Source: Epibacterium sp. Ofav1-8
GTDB lineage: Bacteria > Pseudomonadota > Alphaproteobacteria > Rhodobacterales > Rhodobacteraceae
Length of the DNA stretch: 64,000 nucleotides
Reading direction: 5' to 3'
Assembly: GCF_022348185.1 (NCBI RefSeq)
Contig: NZ_JAKRFD010000002.1
Span: 1 to 64,000 of the forward strand
A program made the position numbers and the translations under genes. The notes under the pieces were generated by a model that worked only from the letters and a program-made list of their open reading frames with translations, did not search any database and was not told the origin of the DNA. Shown piece after piece: positions 52,429-60,231 of this stretch. Every line of letters starts with the position of its first letter. Within the stretch, counting starts at the first letter, position 1.

Positions 52429-53061
52429 ATGAGTGACCACCTGACCGTCGTTGACCACCCGCTGGTGCAGCACAAGCTGACCATCATGCGCGACAAGGCC
52501 ACATCCACTTCGGAATTCCGCCAGTTGCTGCGCGAACTGACCCAGCTGCTGGCCTATGAGGTCACCCGCGAACTGCCCCTGACCACCACCACCATCGAAA
52601 CCCCGATGGAAGAGATGGAAGCGCCGATCCTGGCGGGCAAGAAACTGGCGCTGGTGTCGATCCTGCGCGCAGGCAACGGCATGCTCGACGGGGTGCTGGA
52701 ACTGGTGCCCTCGGCGCGGGTCGGGTTTGTCGGCATGTACCGGGATGAAGAGACGCTGGAGCCGGTGCAATACTACTTCAAGGTGCCGCAACAGATCTCT
52801 GACCGGATGGTGATCGCGGTGGATCCGATGCTGGCCACCGGCAATTCCTCTGTCGCGGCGATCGATCTGTTGAAGAAGGCGGGGGCGAACAATATCCGCT
52901 TCCTTTGCCTGCTGGCCTCGCCCGAAGGGGTGGCCCGCATGAAAGAGGCGCATCCGGATGTGAAGATCATCACCGCCTCGCTGGACCGCCAGCTGAACGA
53001 GAAGGGCTATATCCTGCCCGGTCTGGGGGACGCCGGGGATCGTATGTTCGGGACCAAGTAA
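52429..53061 (+). CDS. upp: Uracil phosphoribosyltransferase
   Basis: A 210-residue enzyme making UMP from uracil and PRPP. The PRPP loop is '[17 protein letters not shown]', and the C-terminal uracil-binding part is '[17 protein letters not shown]'. It follows deoB by 83 nt with its own ATGGAGAG ribosome site. Together the block salvages pyrimidine nucleosides and bases. Confidence 0.95.
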   Translation: MSDHLTVVDHPLVQHKLTIMRDKATSTSEFRQLLRELTQLLAYEVTRELPLTTTTIETPMEEMEAPILAGKKLALVSILRAGNGMLDGVLELVPSARVGFVGMYRDEETLEPVQYYFKVPQQISDRMVIAVDPMLATGNSSVAAIDLLKKAGANNIRFLCLLASPEGVARMKEAHPDVKIITASLDRQLNEKGYILPGLGDAGDRMFGTK

Positions 53062-53075
53062 CGCCCGACCTGCAG

Positions 53076-53114
53076 GGCGCGCGCAGGGCCAGCTCGGCAC
53101 CGCCCGCGCGCGCC
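53076..53114 (+). terminator. Possible upp terminator
   Basis: GGCGCGCGC-A-GGG pairs with CCCGCGCGCGCC (12 bp with one bulge) 14 nt after the upp stop. It has no T-run, so it may be a pause or processing hairpin. Confidence 0.4.
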
Positions 53115-53259
53115 TGACCCGGGGCCCGAGCGGGCCTGCCGGATCTGAGCGCCAGGTTGTGGCGACGATCTGCCGGAACCTGCCATATTGTTGCCAGCAT
53201 TTCCTTTACTCAGCGGGGCTTTTCAGGCATCCTGCCGCCATATATTGTGGGGCAGTTCC

Positions 53260-54498
53260 ATGAAAATAACTAGAATTACGGCAGTATCCCTTATCTGGGC
53301 GGTTTCAGGTGGGGCGGGTCTTTACGCGCAGACCATTCAGCCCATCGCGCGCCCTGCGGAGGTCCCTCCGGCGTCATTTGAGGGGCGTCAGTTCGTGGAC
53401 AGCAAGGGCTGTGTGTTTATCCGTGCCGGTGTCGACGGCAATGTCGCGTGGATTCCGCGGGTGAACCGGGCGCGACAACAACTCTGCGGTGCCACGCCGA
53501 CAGAGATCGCCGGGGCCCGCCCCGCCGCGGAGGTTCCCCCGTCACCCGCCCCCGAAGTGATTTCACTGGCGCCCGGAACCGCAGCAGGATCCGACGCGGC
53601 CTCCGCGCCCGCCGCCTCCGCAGCTACCTCTGTCGCGCCGGTGACGCCGGTGGTGAAACCGCAACGTGCGGCCGAGAGCACCTCTGCGGCGCAGACGGCG
53701 GTGAACCTGTCGCCGGTGCGCCCCGCTCGCCCGGTCTCCGCACCCCGGGCGCCCACATCCGGCACCCGGCCTGCGGTGGTCCCCGTCGCACGCCCGCAGA
53801 CCGCCGCGGCCTCCGCCGATCCCTTGTCCCGCATCACGCCGAACACACGCATCCTGCCGGTTCATATCTATCTCGAACGCCGCAAGAGCGAGGGGCTGCA
53901 GGTGCCCGAGGGGTATCGCGTGGTGTGGGAAGATGACCGCCTGAACATCCACCGCGCCGAGCAGACCATACGTCCCACGGTTCTCAGTGATCGCATGGTG
54001 GTCCCGGACGGCTACGCCCCTGCCGATCGCGCCGACAACCGCATGAACGCCCAGCGGGGCGTGCGGACCCCGCAGGGCGATGCGCAGATGGCGCAGGTCT
54101 GGAGCGAAGAGCTGCCCCGTCGGCAGGTCGAGCGACCGCTGGACAAGACACCCTTTGTTCTGTGGGACGCGAAGGCGAAATATGGCATCGTGCCGCCGCG
54201 CCGGGGTGGGACAGGGTCCGCCATCTCGAGCCGCTCTGCTCCCGATGCAACCTTGCCCGAGGCCGCTCCCGTGGCGCGCCGTTACGTGCGTGCCGCAACC
54301 CTGTCGGATCCGGCCGAAGCCCGGCGCGTGGCGCGGGATCTTGCCTCTGCCACCGGATTGCAGATGCGGCTGGGCACGCTGAAACGGAACGGGCAGACCT
54401 ACAAGGTGGTGCTTGCCGGTCCCTTCACGGTCGGAGCTCAGCAGGCGCTTCACCGCATTCGTGCGGCTGGCTTCAGCGGCGCGCGCCTCAGCAAATAG
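53260..54498 (+). CDS. SPOR-domain envelope protein
   Basis: A 412-residue protein with an N-terminal signal peptide (about 1-23, 'LIWAVSGGAGLYAQ'). A short region with two cysteines follows ('GCVFIRAG', 'QLCGATP'), then a long Pro/Ala/Ser/Thr-rich linker (about 90-215). A conserved middle leads to a C-terminal SPOR domain ('RYVRAATLSDPAEARRVARD' to 'VVLAGPFTVGAQQALHRIRA'). SPOR domains bind denuded peptidoglycan at the septum, so a cell-envelope or division role is likely. The start is set by the signal peptide. Confidence 0.85.
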   Translation: MKITRITAVSLIWAVSGGAGLYAQTIQPIARPAEVPPASFEGRQFVDSKGCVFIRAGVDGNVAWIPRVNRARQQLCGATPTEIAGARPAAEVPPSPAPEVISLAPGTAAGSDAASAPAASAATSVAPVTPVVKPQRAAESTSAAQTAVNLSPVRPARPVSAPRAPTSGTRPAVVPVARPQTAAASADPLSRITPNTRILPVHIYLERRKSEGLQVPEGYRVVWEDDRLNIHRAEQTIRPTVLSDRMVVPDGYAPADRADNRMNAQRGVRTPQGDAQMAQVWSEELPRRQVERPLDKTPFVLWDAKAKYGIVPPRRGGTGSAISSRSAPDATLPEAAPVARRYVRAATLSDPAEARRVARDLASATGLQMRLGTLKRNGQTYKVVLAGPFTVGAQQALHRIRAAGFSGARLSK

Positions 54499-54625
54499 GC
54501 GCGCGCAGGCGCAAGGGCGACCAGAGCTGCCTAGCTGTCCCACGCCGGGCGGAACCTCGGTGCCAAAGCGGATGTCGTATGCGGGGGGCTTAAGGGCTGT
54601 GGCGCGTCAGCGCCGGGGGCTGCGC

Positions 54626-55636
54626 CTAGCCGCAGATGTTCTGCAACTGCACCCAATCCCGGTCGTTCAGCACCGGCGCCAATTCCCGCCCGGCCATCGG
54701 ATCGGCTTCGATCAGTCCCAGCGTGGTTTCGCCGGTGACATCGCGGGCGTAGGCATAGGGAGTGGAGGGAATGGCCGCGCGGGCAAATTCCGCCAGTAGG
54801 GTCTCCACATCGACGCCGGGGCGCGGCGAGGCCAGCATGGTCTCCGAATAGCGGTCCAGGGTCTCGCGCCGGATTTCGCCGGTGGTCAGCAGGCGGAAGG
54901 TGGCGCCGATGCCGCCAATGTCGAGGATCTCGGCCATCGGGTCGCGCGTATCAGCCCGCACATGTTCCACCAGCACTGCCCCGGCAGCCACCGCCGGGTC
55001 CTCGTAGTCTTCGACAAAGGAGCGGTGGATCAACACGATGCCGCCGGGTAAGGTCAGGCTTTCGGCAATACCGGAGCGCAGCACCACCACGCGGCGCACA
55101 TCGGTGCGATCCGCGAGCTTTCTCAGGATCGGTTCCGCCTCGGCCGTGGAGCAGGCCTGCCCGGAGACCCGCTCGATGCGCCCGAGAAGGGCCTGACCAA
55201 TGGCCTTGCGATGCACGTCCGACACCGCCGCGAGGGTCTGCGTGCGCATGGTCTGTGGCAGGCCAAAGGCCAGCAGCGTGGCAACACAGGCCAGAATGCC
55301 AAGACCGCCATAGAGCCGCAGCCGCCCGGGATGCGGGCGCGCGCGGTCGATGGCGGTCTGCACCGTCTCGATCGCCTCGCGCATGGTGACCTCATCCTCG
55401 GCCAGTTCCAGCGTCTCGCCGGGGTCGCCATCGGGATGATAGAGGGCAGGAAACGCGCCCGGATTGGCCCGCTCGACCGCGGCCAGCGACCAATGGGCGA
55501 GGGGGCGATCCTGCATATCGGTAATGGTGAGCGTCGCATCCCCGAGCGAGACAATCACGTCGCGCCGCTGCTCTGACGGCGAAGGCCGCCAGATGCCCAC
55601 CGCCTCAAGCCGCTGAAATTCACGGAGTACCGTCAT
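54626..55636 (-). CDS. Membrane protein with degenerate M48-like peptidase domain
   Basis: A 336-residue protein. The N-terminal cytoplasmic part ('IVSLGDATLTITDMQDRPLA') is followed by one membrane helix (about 107-126). The C-terminal domain contains 'SLTLPGGIVLIHRSFVED' (about 193-210), the strand that precedes the zinc motif in M48 peptidases. Where HExxH should be, it reads 'AVLVEHVRADTRD' (220-232), so zinc binding is doubtful. I take it as a pseudo-peptidase; the role is unknown. It converges with the SPOR gene. Confidence 0.7.
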   Translation of the reverse strand: MTVLREFQRLEAVGIWRPSPSEQRRDVIVSLGDATLTITDMQDRPLAHWSLAAVERANPGAFPALYHPDGDPGETLELAEDEVTMREAIETVQTAIDRARPHPGRLRLYGGLGILACVATLLAFGLPQTMRTQTLAAVSDVHRKAIGQALLGRIERVSGQACSTAEAEPILRKLADRTDVRRVVVLRSGIAESLTLPGGIVLIHRSFVEDYEDPAVAAGAVLVEHVRADTRDPMAEILDIGGIGATFRLLTTGEIRRETLDRYSETMLASPRPGVDVETLLAEFARAAIPSTPYAYARDVTGETTLGLIEADPMAGRELAPVLNDRDWVQLQNICG

Positions 55637-55976
55637 CGACCGGGATTGCCTGCTCCTGTTGTTCTAGATGGTATTTAACATGCAAGCCGCATCGGCGGCA
55701 AACCGCTTTGCGGCTCAAATGGCGGCGCTTGAGTGTTTTTCTAAGCGTTGAGAGGGCGTTGAGGTGGAAAGGAGCCGGATGTGGACGTGCAAGACGTGCC
55801 GTTGGACTGTTGACGAGCATACCAGAGGGCACCTGCGAAGGCAGACGGGCGGGATGGTGTGTCAGGCACGGATGCGAGGGGGGTGGTGTCTGAGCTTGGC
55901 GATATAGAGACCATGTACGAGATATCTGTTATTCGTGTTGCGTGTCGCGACTTTTTGGGTCTGAGCCTATATTGAC
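55637..55976. other. Intergenic stretch, one possible very small ORF
   Basis: No clear gene. A 42-codon frame at 55779-55907 (MWTCKTCRWTVDEH...) has a strong AAAGGAG site and a C-x2-C pair, but nothing else supports it. The rest is mixed-composition sequence upstream of two leftward genes. Confidence 0.35.
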
Positions 55977-56618
55977 CTAGAGCCTGTCCGATCTGTCCGA
56001 CATCCAAGTCCGATACCTGCTTTCAAGCTCGTTTATCTTTCCGGGTAGCAGACTTATTATATCGAAGCCTCCTCCATACGGCGCGAGCACAGTTTGTGTG
56101 TTCTCTGAGAATAGAACTGCTCGTTCTCGGTCATTAGCAATTTCACCAAACAATCCGTCCAGCGATCTTGGCTTCCAATCATGTACCTTCGCAAAGAACG
56201 TTATCTCGAATTGATCTGAAGGATCTTCGCTCTCGTCGATCCAATTCATGGCCTTAGTCATACTCATGCGGACCGGTAAGCCATTGCCTTTAGGCATCAA
56301 GTCAGCGAAATAACCGGTTACCACCCATACGCGCGCATGATCTCCAAAACACTCGGTTGTAAGAGTGTTGGCCCTAGATAAAACAGTGTCCCAGTCATGG
56401 TTGGCATCTGCATATCGCTTGGATTCTGGGAGCGCATGAAATCTCGTCCAGTAGTCGGAAAAGTCATACCTCAAAACGTGCCCGAGCGGCGGAGTCTCAC
56501 TGAATAATCGCCGCCAAACTTGCGAGAATTCGGCTGGAGGGGGCGGTGTAGTAGAATTCGGCATGTCAGCTTGGTAGCCCATAGGTACCAACTGCAGCAA
56601 TGTCCGCGTATCTTTCAT
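55977..56618 (-). CDS. DUF3885-like protein
   Basis: A 213-residue soluble protein. 'DYWTRFHALPESKRYADANH' , 'VLSRANTLTTECFGDHARVW' and 'VLAPYGGGFDIISLLPG' fit DUF3885, a family of unknown function often found singly in accessory positions. Base composition is more AT-rich than its neighbours, suggesting acquisition. The start is uncertain: internal ATGs at codons 13 and 19 are also possible. No operon partner is seen. Confidence 0.65.
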   Translation of the reverse strand: MKDTRTLLQLVPMGYQADMPNSTTPPPPAEFSQVWRRLFSETPPLGHVLRYDFSDYWTRFHALPESKRYADANHDWDTVLSRANTLTTECFGDHARVWVVTGYFADLMPKGNGLPVRMSMTKAMNWIDESEDPSDQFEITFFAKVHDWKPRSLDGLFGEIANDRERAVLFSENTQTVLAPYGGGFDIISLLPGKINELESRYRTWMSDRSDRL

Positions 56619-56732
56619 CTATGAATGCCGTGGTGAATGCCAGCAATCGCAGCTTCACGCCCGGTCTGACAGATCTTCGCCATCCAGTCTCATTTCACAA
56701 AAGTGGCCCCAATTCGCGGCTGGAAGTTGCCC

Positions 56733-58364
56733 TCAACTCCCCCCGGCGAAGCGTTTCCTCAGTTCAAACTTCTGGATCTTTCCGGTCGAGGTCTTGGGCA
56801 ATTCCCCAAAAACCACCGCTTTCGGGGTCTTGAAACCGGCAAGCGTCTGGCGGGCGAAGGCGATCAGGGCGGCTTCGTCGACCGCTGCGCCCTCTTTCAG
56901 CTCCACAAAGGCACAGGGCACTTCGCCCCATTTTTCGTCGGGTTTTGCCACCACCGCAGCAAGGTTCACATCCGGGTGGCCCATCAGCACACCTTCGACC
57001 TCTACGGAGGAGATATTCTCTCCGCCTGAAATGATGATGTCCTTGGCCCGGTCGGCGATCTGGATATAGCCATCGGGATGCTGCACCGCGATGTCGCCGG
57101 AGTGGAAATAGCCGCCGGCAAAGGCCTCAGCGGTGGCCTCCGGGTTCTTCAGATAGCCTTTCATGACCGAATTGCCGCGCATCACGATCTGTCCCTGCGT
57201 CTGACCGTCCTTGGCGACTTGCGTCAGGGTCTCGTCCAGAACGGTGACATCTTCCATCATCGGAAAGGCCACGCCCTGACGCGCCTTGATCGCGGCACGC
57301 CCGGCGGTGTCGAGCGTGTTCCAGCTGTCGCCTTTCCAGAGGCATTCGGTGACATGGCCGTAGGTTTCCGTCAGACCGTAAACCTGTGTGACGTGAAACC
57401 CCAGACGCTCGATCTTCTCCAGCGTCGCCGGGGCAGGGGGCGCGCCTGCGGTAAAGACCTCGACCGTGTGGTCAAAGGCGCGCCGCTCCGTGTCCTTGGC
57501 GTTGACGATCATATTGAGCACGATGGGCGCGCCACCAAAATGGGTCACGCCCTCATCGGCGATGGCATCATAGATCGCCTCGGCGGTTGTGTTGCGGCAG
57601 CAGACCACGGTGCCGCCCAGCACCGGCATCATCCACGTGTGATTCCAGCCGTTGCAGTGAAACAGCGGCACGATGGTCAGATAGACCGGGCGCATTTGCA
57701 GCCGCCACGAGATCACCGTTCCCATGGTCATCAGATAGGCGCCGCGATGGTGATAGACCACGCCCTTGGGCCGCCCGGTGGTGCCGGAGGTGTAGTTGAG
57801 CGCAAGGCTTTCCCATTCGTCCTCGGGCATGATCCAGTCGAAATCATGAGGGGCCGCAGCGAGGAGTTCATCATAGGTGGCATGGCGTCCGCTTGCGGGC
57901 ACACTCGCCTCGGGATCGGGCACCTCGATGAGGATCGGGCCCTCGCCCTGCATCCGCGCCTTGGCGGCCTCGGCCAGTTCCAGAAACTCACTGTCAACCA
58001 GCGCCACCTTGGCCTCTCCGTGGTCAAAGATATAGGCGACGGTATCCACATCCAGCCGGATGTTGATTGTGTTGAGCACCGCACCACAGGCCGGCACGCC
58101 AAAATGCGCCTCGGCCTGTGCCGGGATATTCGGCAGCAAGGTTGCAACCACATCGCCGGGTGTCACCCCCATGCCGGCCAGCGCTGCCGCCAGCCGGGTA
58201 CAGCGGTCGTAGTAATGCGCGTAGGTGCGCCGGGTTTGGCCGTAGACCAGGGCCGTGTCCTCGGCAAAGACATGCGCCGCGCGCTGCAAGTGTGAGAGCG
58301 GCGTCAGCGGCACATAGTTCGCCGCCGTCCGCTCCAGCCCGGTTTCATCTGCCAGCCACCCCAT
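56733..58364 (-). CDS. Acyl-CoA synthetase (medium/long-chain or DmdB-like)
   Basis: A 543-residue AMP-forming ligase starting MGWLADETGLERTAANYVPL. AMP-binding loop 'LNYTSGTTGRPKGVVYHHRG', 'QVYGLTETYGHVTECLW', 'YFHSGDIAVQHPDGYIQIAD', and the catalytic Lys in 'ELPKTSTGKIQKFELR'. The subfamily includes fatty-acid ligases and the DMSP-pathway enzyme DmdB (methylmercaptopropionate-CoA ligase); sequence alone does not separate them. It is divergent from a sulfotransferase gene. Confidence 0.85.
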   Translation of the reverse strand: MGWLADETGLERTAANYVPLTPLSHLQRAAHVFAEDTALVYGQTRRTYAHYYDRCTRLAAALAGMGVTPGDVVATLLPNIPAQAEAHFGVPACGAVLNTINIRLDVDTVAYIFDHGEAKVALVDSEFLELAEAAKARMQGEGPILIEVPDPEASVPASGRHATYDELLAAAPHDFDWIMPEDEWESLALNYTSGTTGRPKGVVYHHRGAYLMTMGTVISWRLQMRPVYLTIVPLFHCNGWNHTWMMPVLGGTVVCCRNTTAEAIYDAIADEGVTHFGGAPIVLNMIVNAKDTERRAFDHTVEVFTAGAPPAPATLEKIERLGFHVTQVYGLTETYGHVTECLWKGDSWNTLDTAGRAAIKARQGVAFPMMEDVTVLDETLTQVAKDGQTQGQIVMRGNSVMKGYLKNPEATAEAFAGGYFHSGDIAVQHPDGYIQIADRAKDIIISGGENISSVEVEGVLMGHPDVNLAAVVAKPDEKWGEVPCAFVELKEGAAVDEAALIAFARQTLAGFKTPKAVVFGELPKTSTGKIQKFELRKRFAGGS

Positions 58365-58523
58365 GATTCCTCCTCCCGGTCTTGCCGATTTGCGCCTGAG
58401 ACCGAATATTGCGCTGGAGATTTGAAAATTGAAAGAGATTGCGTACCTGGGCGGTATTTCTACTGGCTTCGCCCCAAGCGCTCCGATGTTTCCCAATGCT
58501 CTGTAATGGGTTAGCCTCTGCGC

Positions 58524-59189
58524 ATGATCCTTTCGCGCGGGCGCAACTACGTCTTTATCCATATCCCCAAGACCGGCGGCACCGCGCTTGCGCTGGCGCT
58601 GGAGGCGCGCGCCATGGCCGGGGATGAGATGCTGGGCGACACGCCGAAGGCCGTGAAACGCCGCCGCCGCCTGCATGGCACCCAGACGCGAGGGCGATTG
58701 TGGAAACACTCAACCCTGGCCGACATCGAAGGCCTCGCCAGCCGCGAGGAGCTGCGGCAGATGTTTGCCTTCACGTTGGTGCGCAATCCCTTTGATCGCG
58801 TGGTGAGCCTCTATCACTGGCTGCAAGGACAGACGTTTGACCATCCAATGGTGCCACTGGCCAGATCGCGGTCGTTTTCCGGCTTTGTCACCGACCCTTT
58901 GGTGATGCGCGCGCTCAGGGCCCAGCCTGCGCCCTCATATATGCAGCAGTCGGACGGGTATGAGCATTGCAGCCTTTATATACGGCTCGAATCCTTCGCC
59001 ACAGATGCCGCACCCTTGTTCGATCACTTGGGATTCGCACTGGATCTGCCTCGTGTGAACGGGTCACAGCGTGATCCCGACTGGCGCGTTTACTATGATA
59101 CACAGGCGATTACTGCCGTTCAGGATTGCTGCGCTACTGAATTGGAGCGATTTGAATACTCTTTTAACGATTCCCCCCTATCCCTTTGA
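58524..59189 (+). CDS. Sulfotransferase-family protein
   Basis: A 221-residue protein. The PAPS 5'-phosphosulfate loop 'NYVFIHIPKTGGTALALAL' at the N-terminus and the 3'-phosphate motif 'FTLVRNPFDRVVSLYHWL' define a sulfotransferase family 2-like fold. It would transfer sulfate from PAPS to a glycan or lipid, acceptor unknown. It is short for the family but complete in its core motifs. It ends 128 nt before a Hint-domain gene. Confidence 0.8.
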   Translation: MILSRGRNYVFIHIPKTGGTALALALEARAMAGDEMLGDTPKAVKRRRRLHGTQTRGRLWKHSTLADIEGLASREELRQMFAFTLVRNPFDRVVSLYHWLQGQTFDHPMVPLARSRSFSGFVTDPLVMRALRAQPAPSYMQQSDGYEHCSLYIRLESFATDAAPLFDHLGFALDLPRVNGSQRDPDWRVYYDTQAITAVQDCCATELERFEYSFNDSPLSL

Positions 59190-59316
59190 GACAGAGCGGC
59201 TCCGTTAGAGACCGCGCCCAGGCCCGCCCGGTTTGCTACAACGTATTCACGGAACGGCGATTGGAGCTTCGAGCCCCCGAGGTCCGGAGCAACTCAAAGG
59301 TCGAAAGGACAGGAAC

Positions 59317-60009
59317 ATGCTGGATTGGTTTGCAAAACGGAATGCCTCCCCGATGGCAGAAGCGTTCACCACCGAATTCCCGATGGTGGCCACCGGTCAG
59401 GCCGGCTTTCTCGCCGGGACCATGGTTGCCACCGCGACCGGTTGGCGCCCCGTTCAGGCGCTGTCCATCGGCGACGAGGTGCTGACCTTCGACCACGGCA
59501 TGCGCCCCATCAAATCGATCACCCGCCGCACTCTGGTTCTGGGCGACACCGCCTCCGCTCAGGAAATGGCACCGGTCTATATTCCCCGCGATGCGCTCGG
59601 CAACCGCAACCCGATGTGGGTCAAGCCGGAGCAGGGCGTTCTTCTGGAGCATGACCTGCTCGAAGATAACCTGGGCGATCCCTTTGCCGTCGTTCCCGCC
59701 TGCGCGCTCGAAGGCTACCGCGGCATCACCCGCGCACCGCAGCAGGTGACCATGGAAACCATCCTCCTGACCTTTGACGAGGACGAGGTGGTTTACATCG
59801 AGGCCGGCGTTCTCGCCTTCTGCCCCGCAGATCACGACCTGATGCACTACTGCGTGACCGCCCAGTCCGAGGAACTCTACACCATTCTCTCCGCCGGCGA
59901 AGCCCGCGAACTGGTGATCGACATGATCACCGAGGACAGCTTCTGGACCTCCGGCGCGATGGCGGGCACCGGCGGCACCGGCGAGCCGCAATACGCAACC
60001 TTCGCCTGA
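59317..60009 (+). CDS. Hint-domain protein lacking the N-terminal catalytic Cys
   Basis: A 230-residue protein starting MLDWFAKRNASPMAEAF after GGACAGGAAC. A Hint fold is indicated by 'GTMVATATGWRPVQALSIGD' followed by 'EVLTFDHGMRPIKSITRRTL' and 'NPMWVKPEQGVLLEHDLLED'. In active Hint domains a Cys opens this fold; here the position is Gly ('GQAGFLAGTMVATATG'). Self-cleavage therefore looks impossible. Such stand-alone Hint proteins are frequent in roseobacters; their role is unknown. Codon use is typical of highly expressed genes. Confidence 0.75.
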   Translation: MLDWFAKRNASPMAEAFTTEFPMVATGQAGFLAGTMVATATGWRPVQALSIGDEVLTFDHGMRPIKSITRRTLVLGDTASAQEMAPVYIPRDALGNRNPMWVKPEQGVLLEHDLLEDNLGDPFAVVPACALEGYRGITRAPQQVTMETILLTFDEDEVVYIEAGVLAFCPADHDLMHYCVTAQSEELYTILSAGEARELVIDMITEDSFWTSGAMAGTGGTGEPQYATFA

Positions 60010-60128
60010 TCACACGCTCTCTCTCACACCCCTCCAGAGCAGACGACCCGCCAGCCGATCCTTTCGGTGGCGGGTCTTCGTCATCTTGGCACATGCGCGA
60101 ACTGTCAGGGCCTCAAGGAACCCCGGTT

Positions 60129-60173
60129 CTTCATCTTTTCACAAATATCTCGGAGCGCGAGGCAGAGCCTCGC
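60129..60173. repeat. Dispersed intergenic hairpin repeat, copy C
   Basis: CTTCATCTTTTC-ACAAATATCTC followed by a hairpin GCGAGGC-AGA-GCCTCGC. The left half is the reverse complement of the right half of copy B at 40560-40580. It sits between the convergent Hint gene and fadJ operon. Confidence 0.6.
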
Positions 60174-60187
60174 ACAACTAAAAAAGC

Positions 60188-60203
60188 CGCCCCGTGAGGG
60201 GCG
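60188..60203 (-). terminator. fadJ operon terminator
   Basis: Stem CGCCCC / GGGGCG with loop GTGA, followed on the minus strand by GGCTTTTTTAG. It lies 28 nt after the fadJ stop. Confidence 0.8.
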
Positions 60204-60231
60204 ACTGTTTTAGATCATATGTGCGCAGAGA

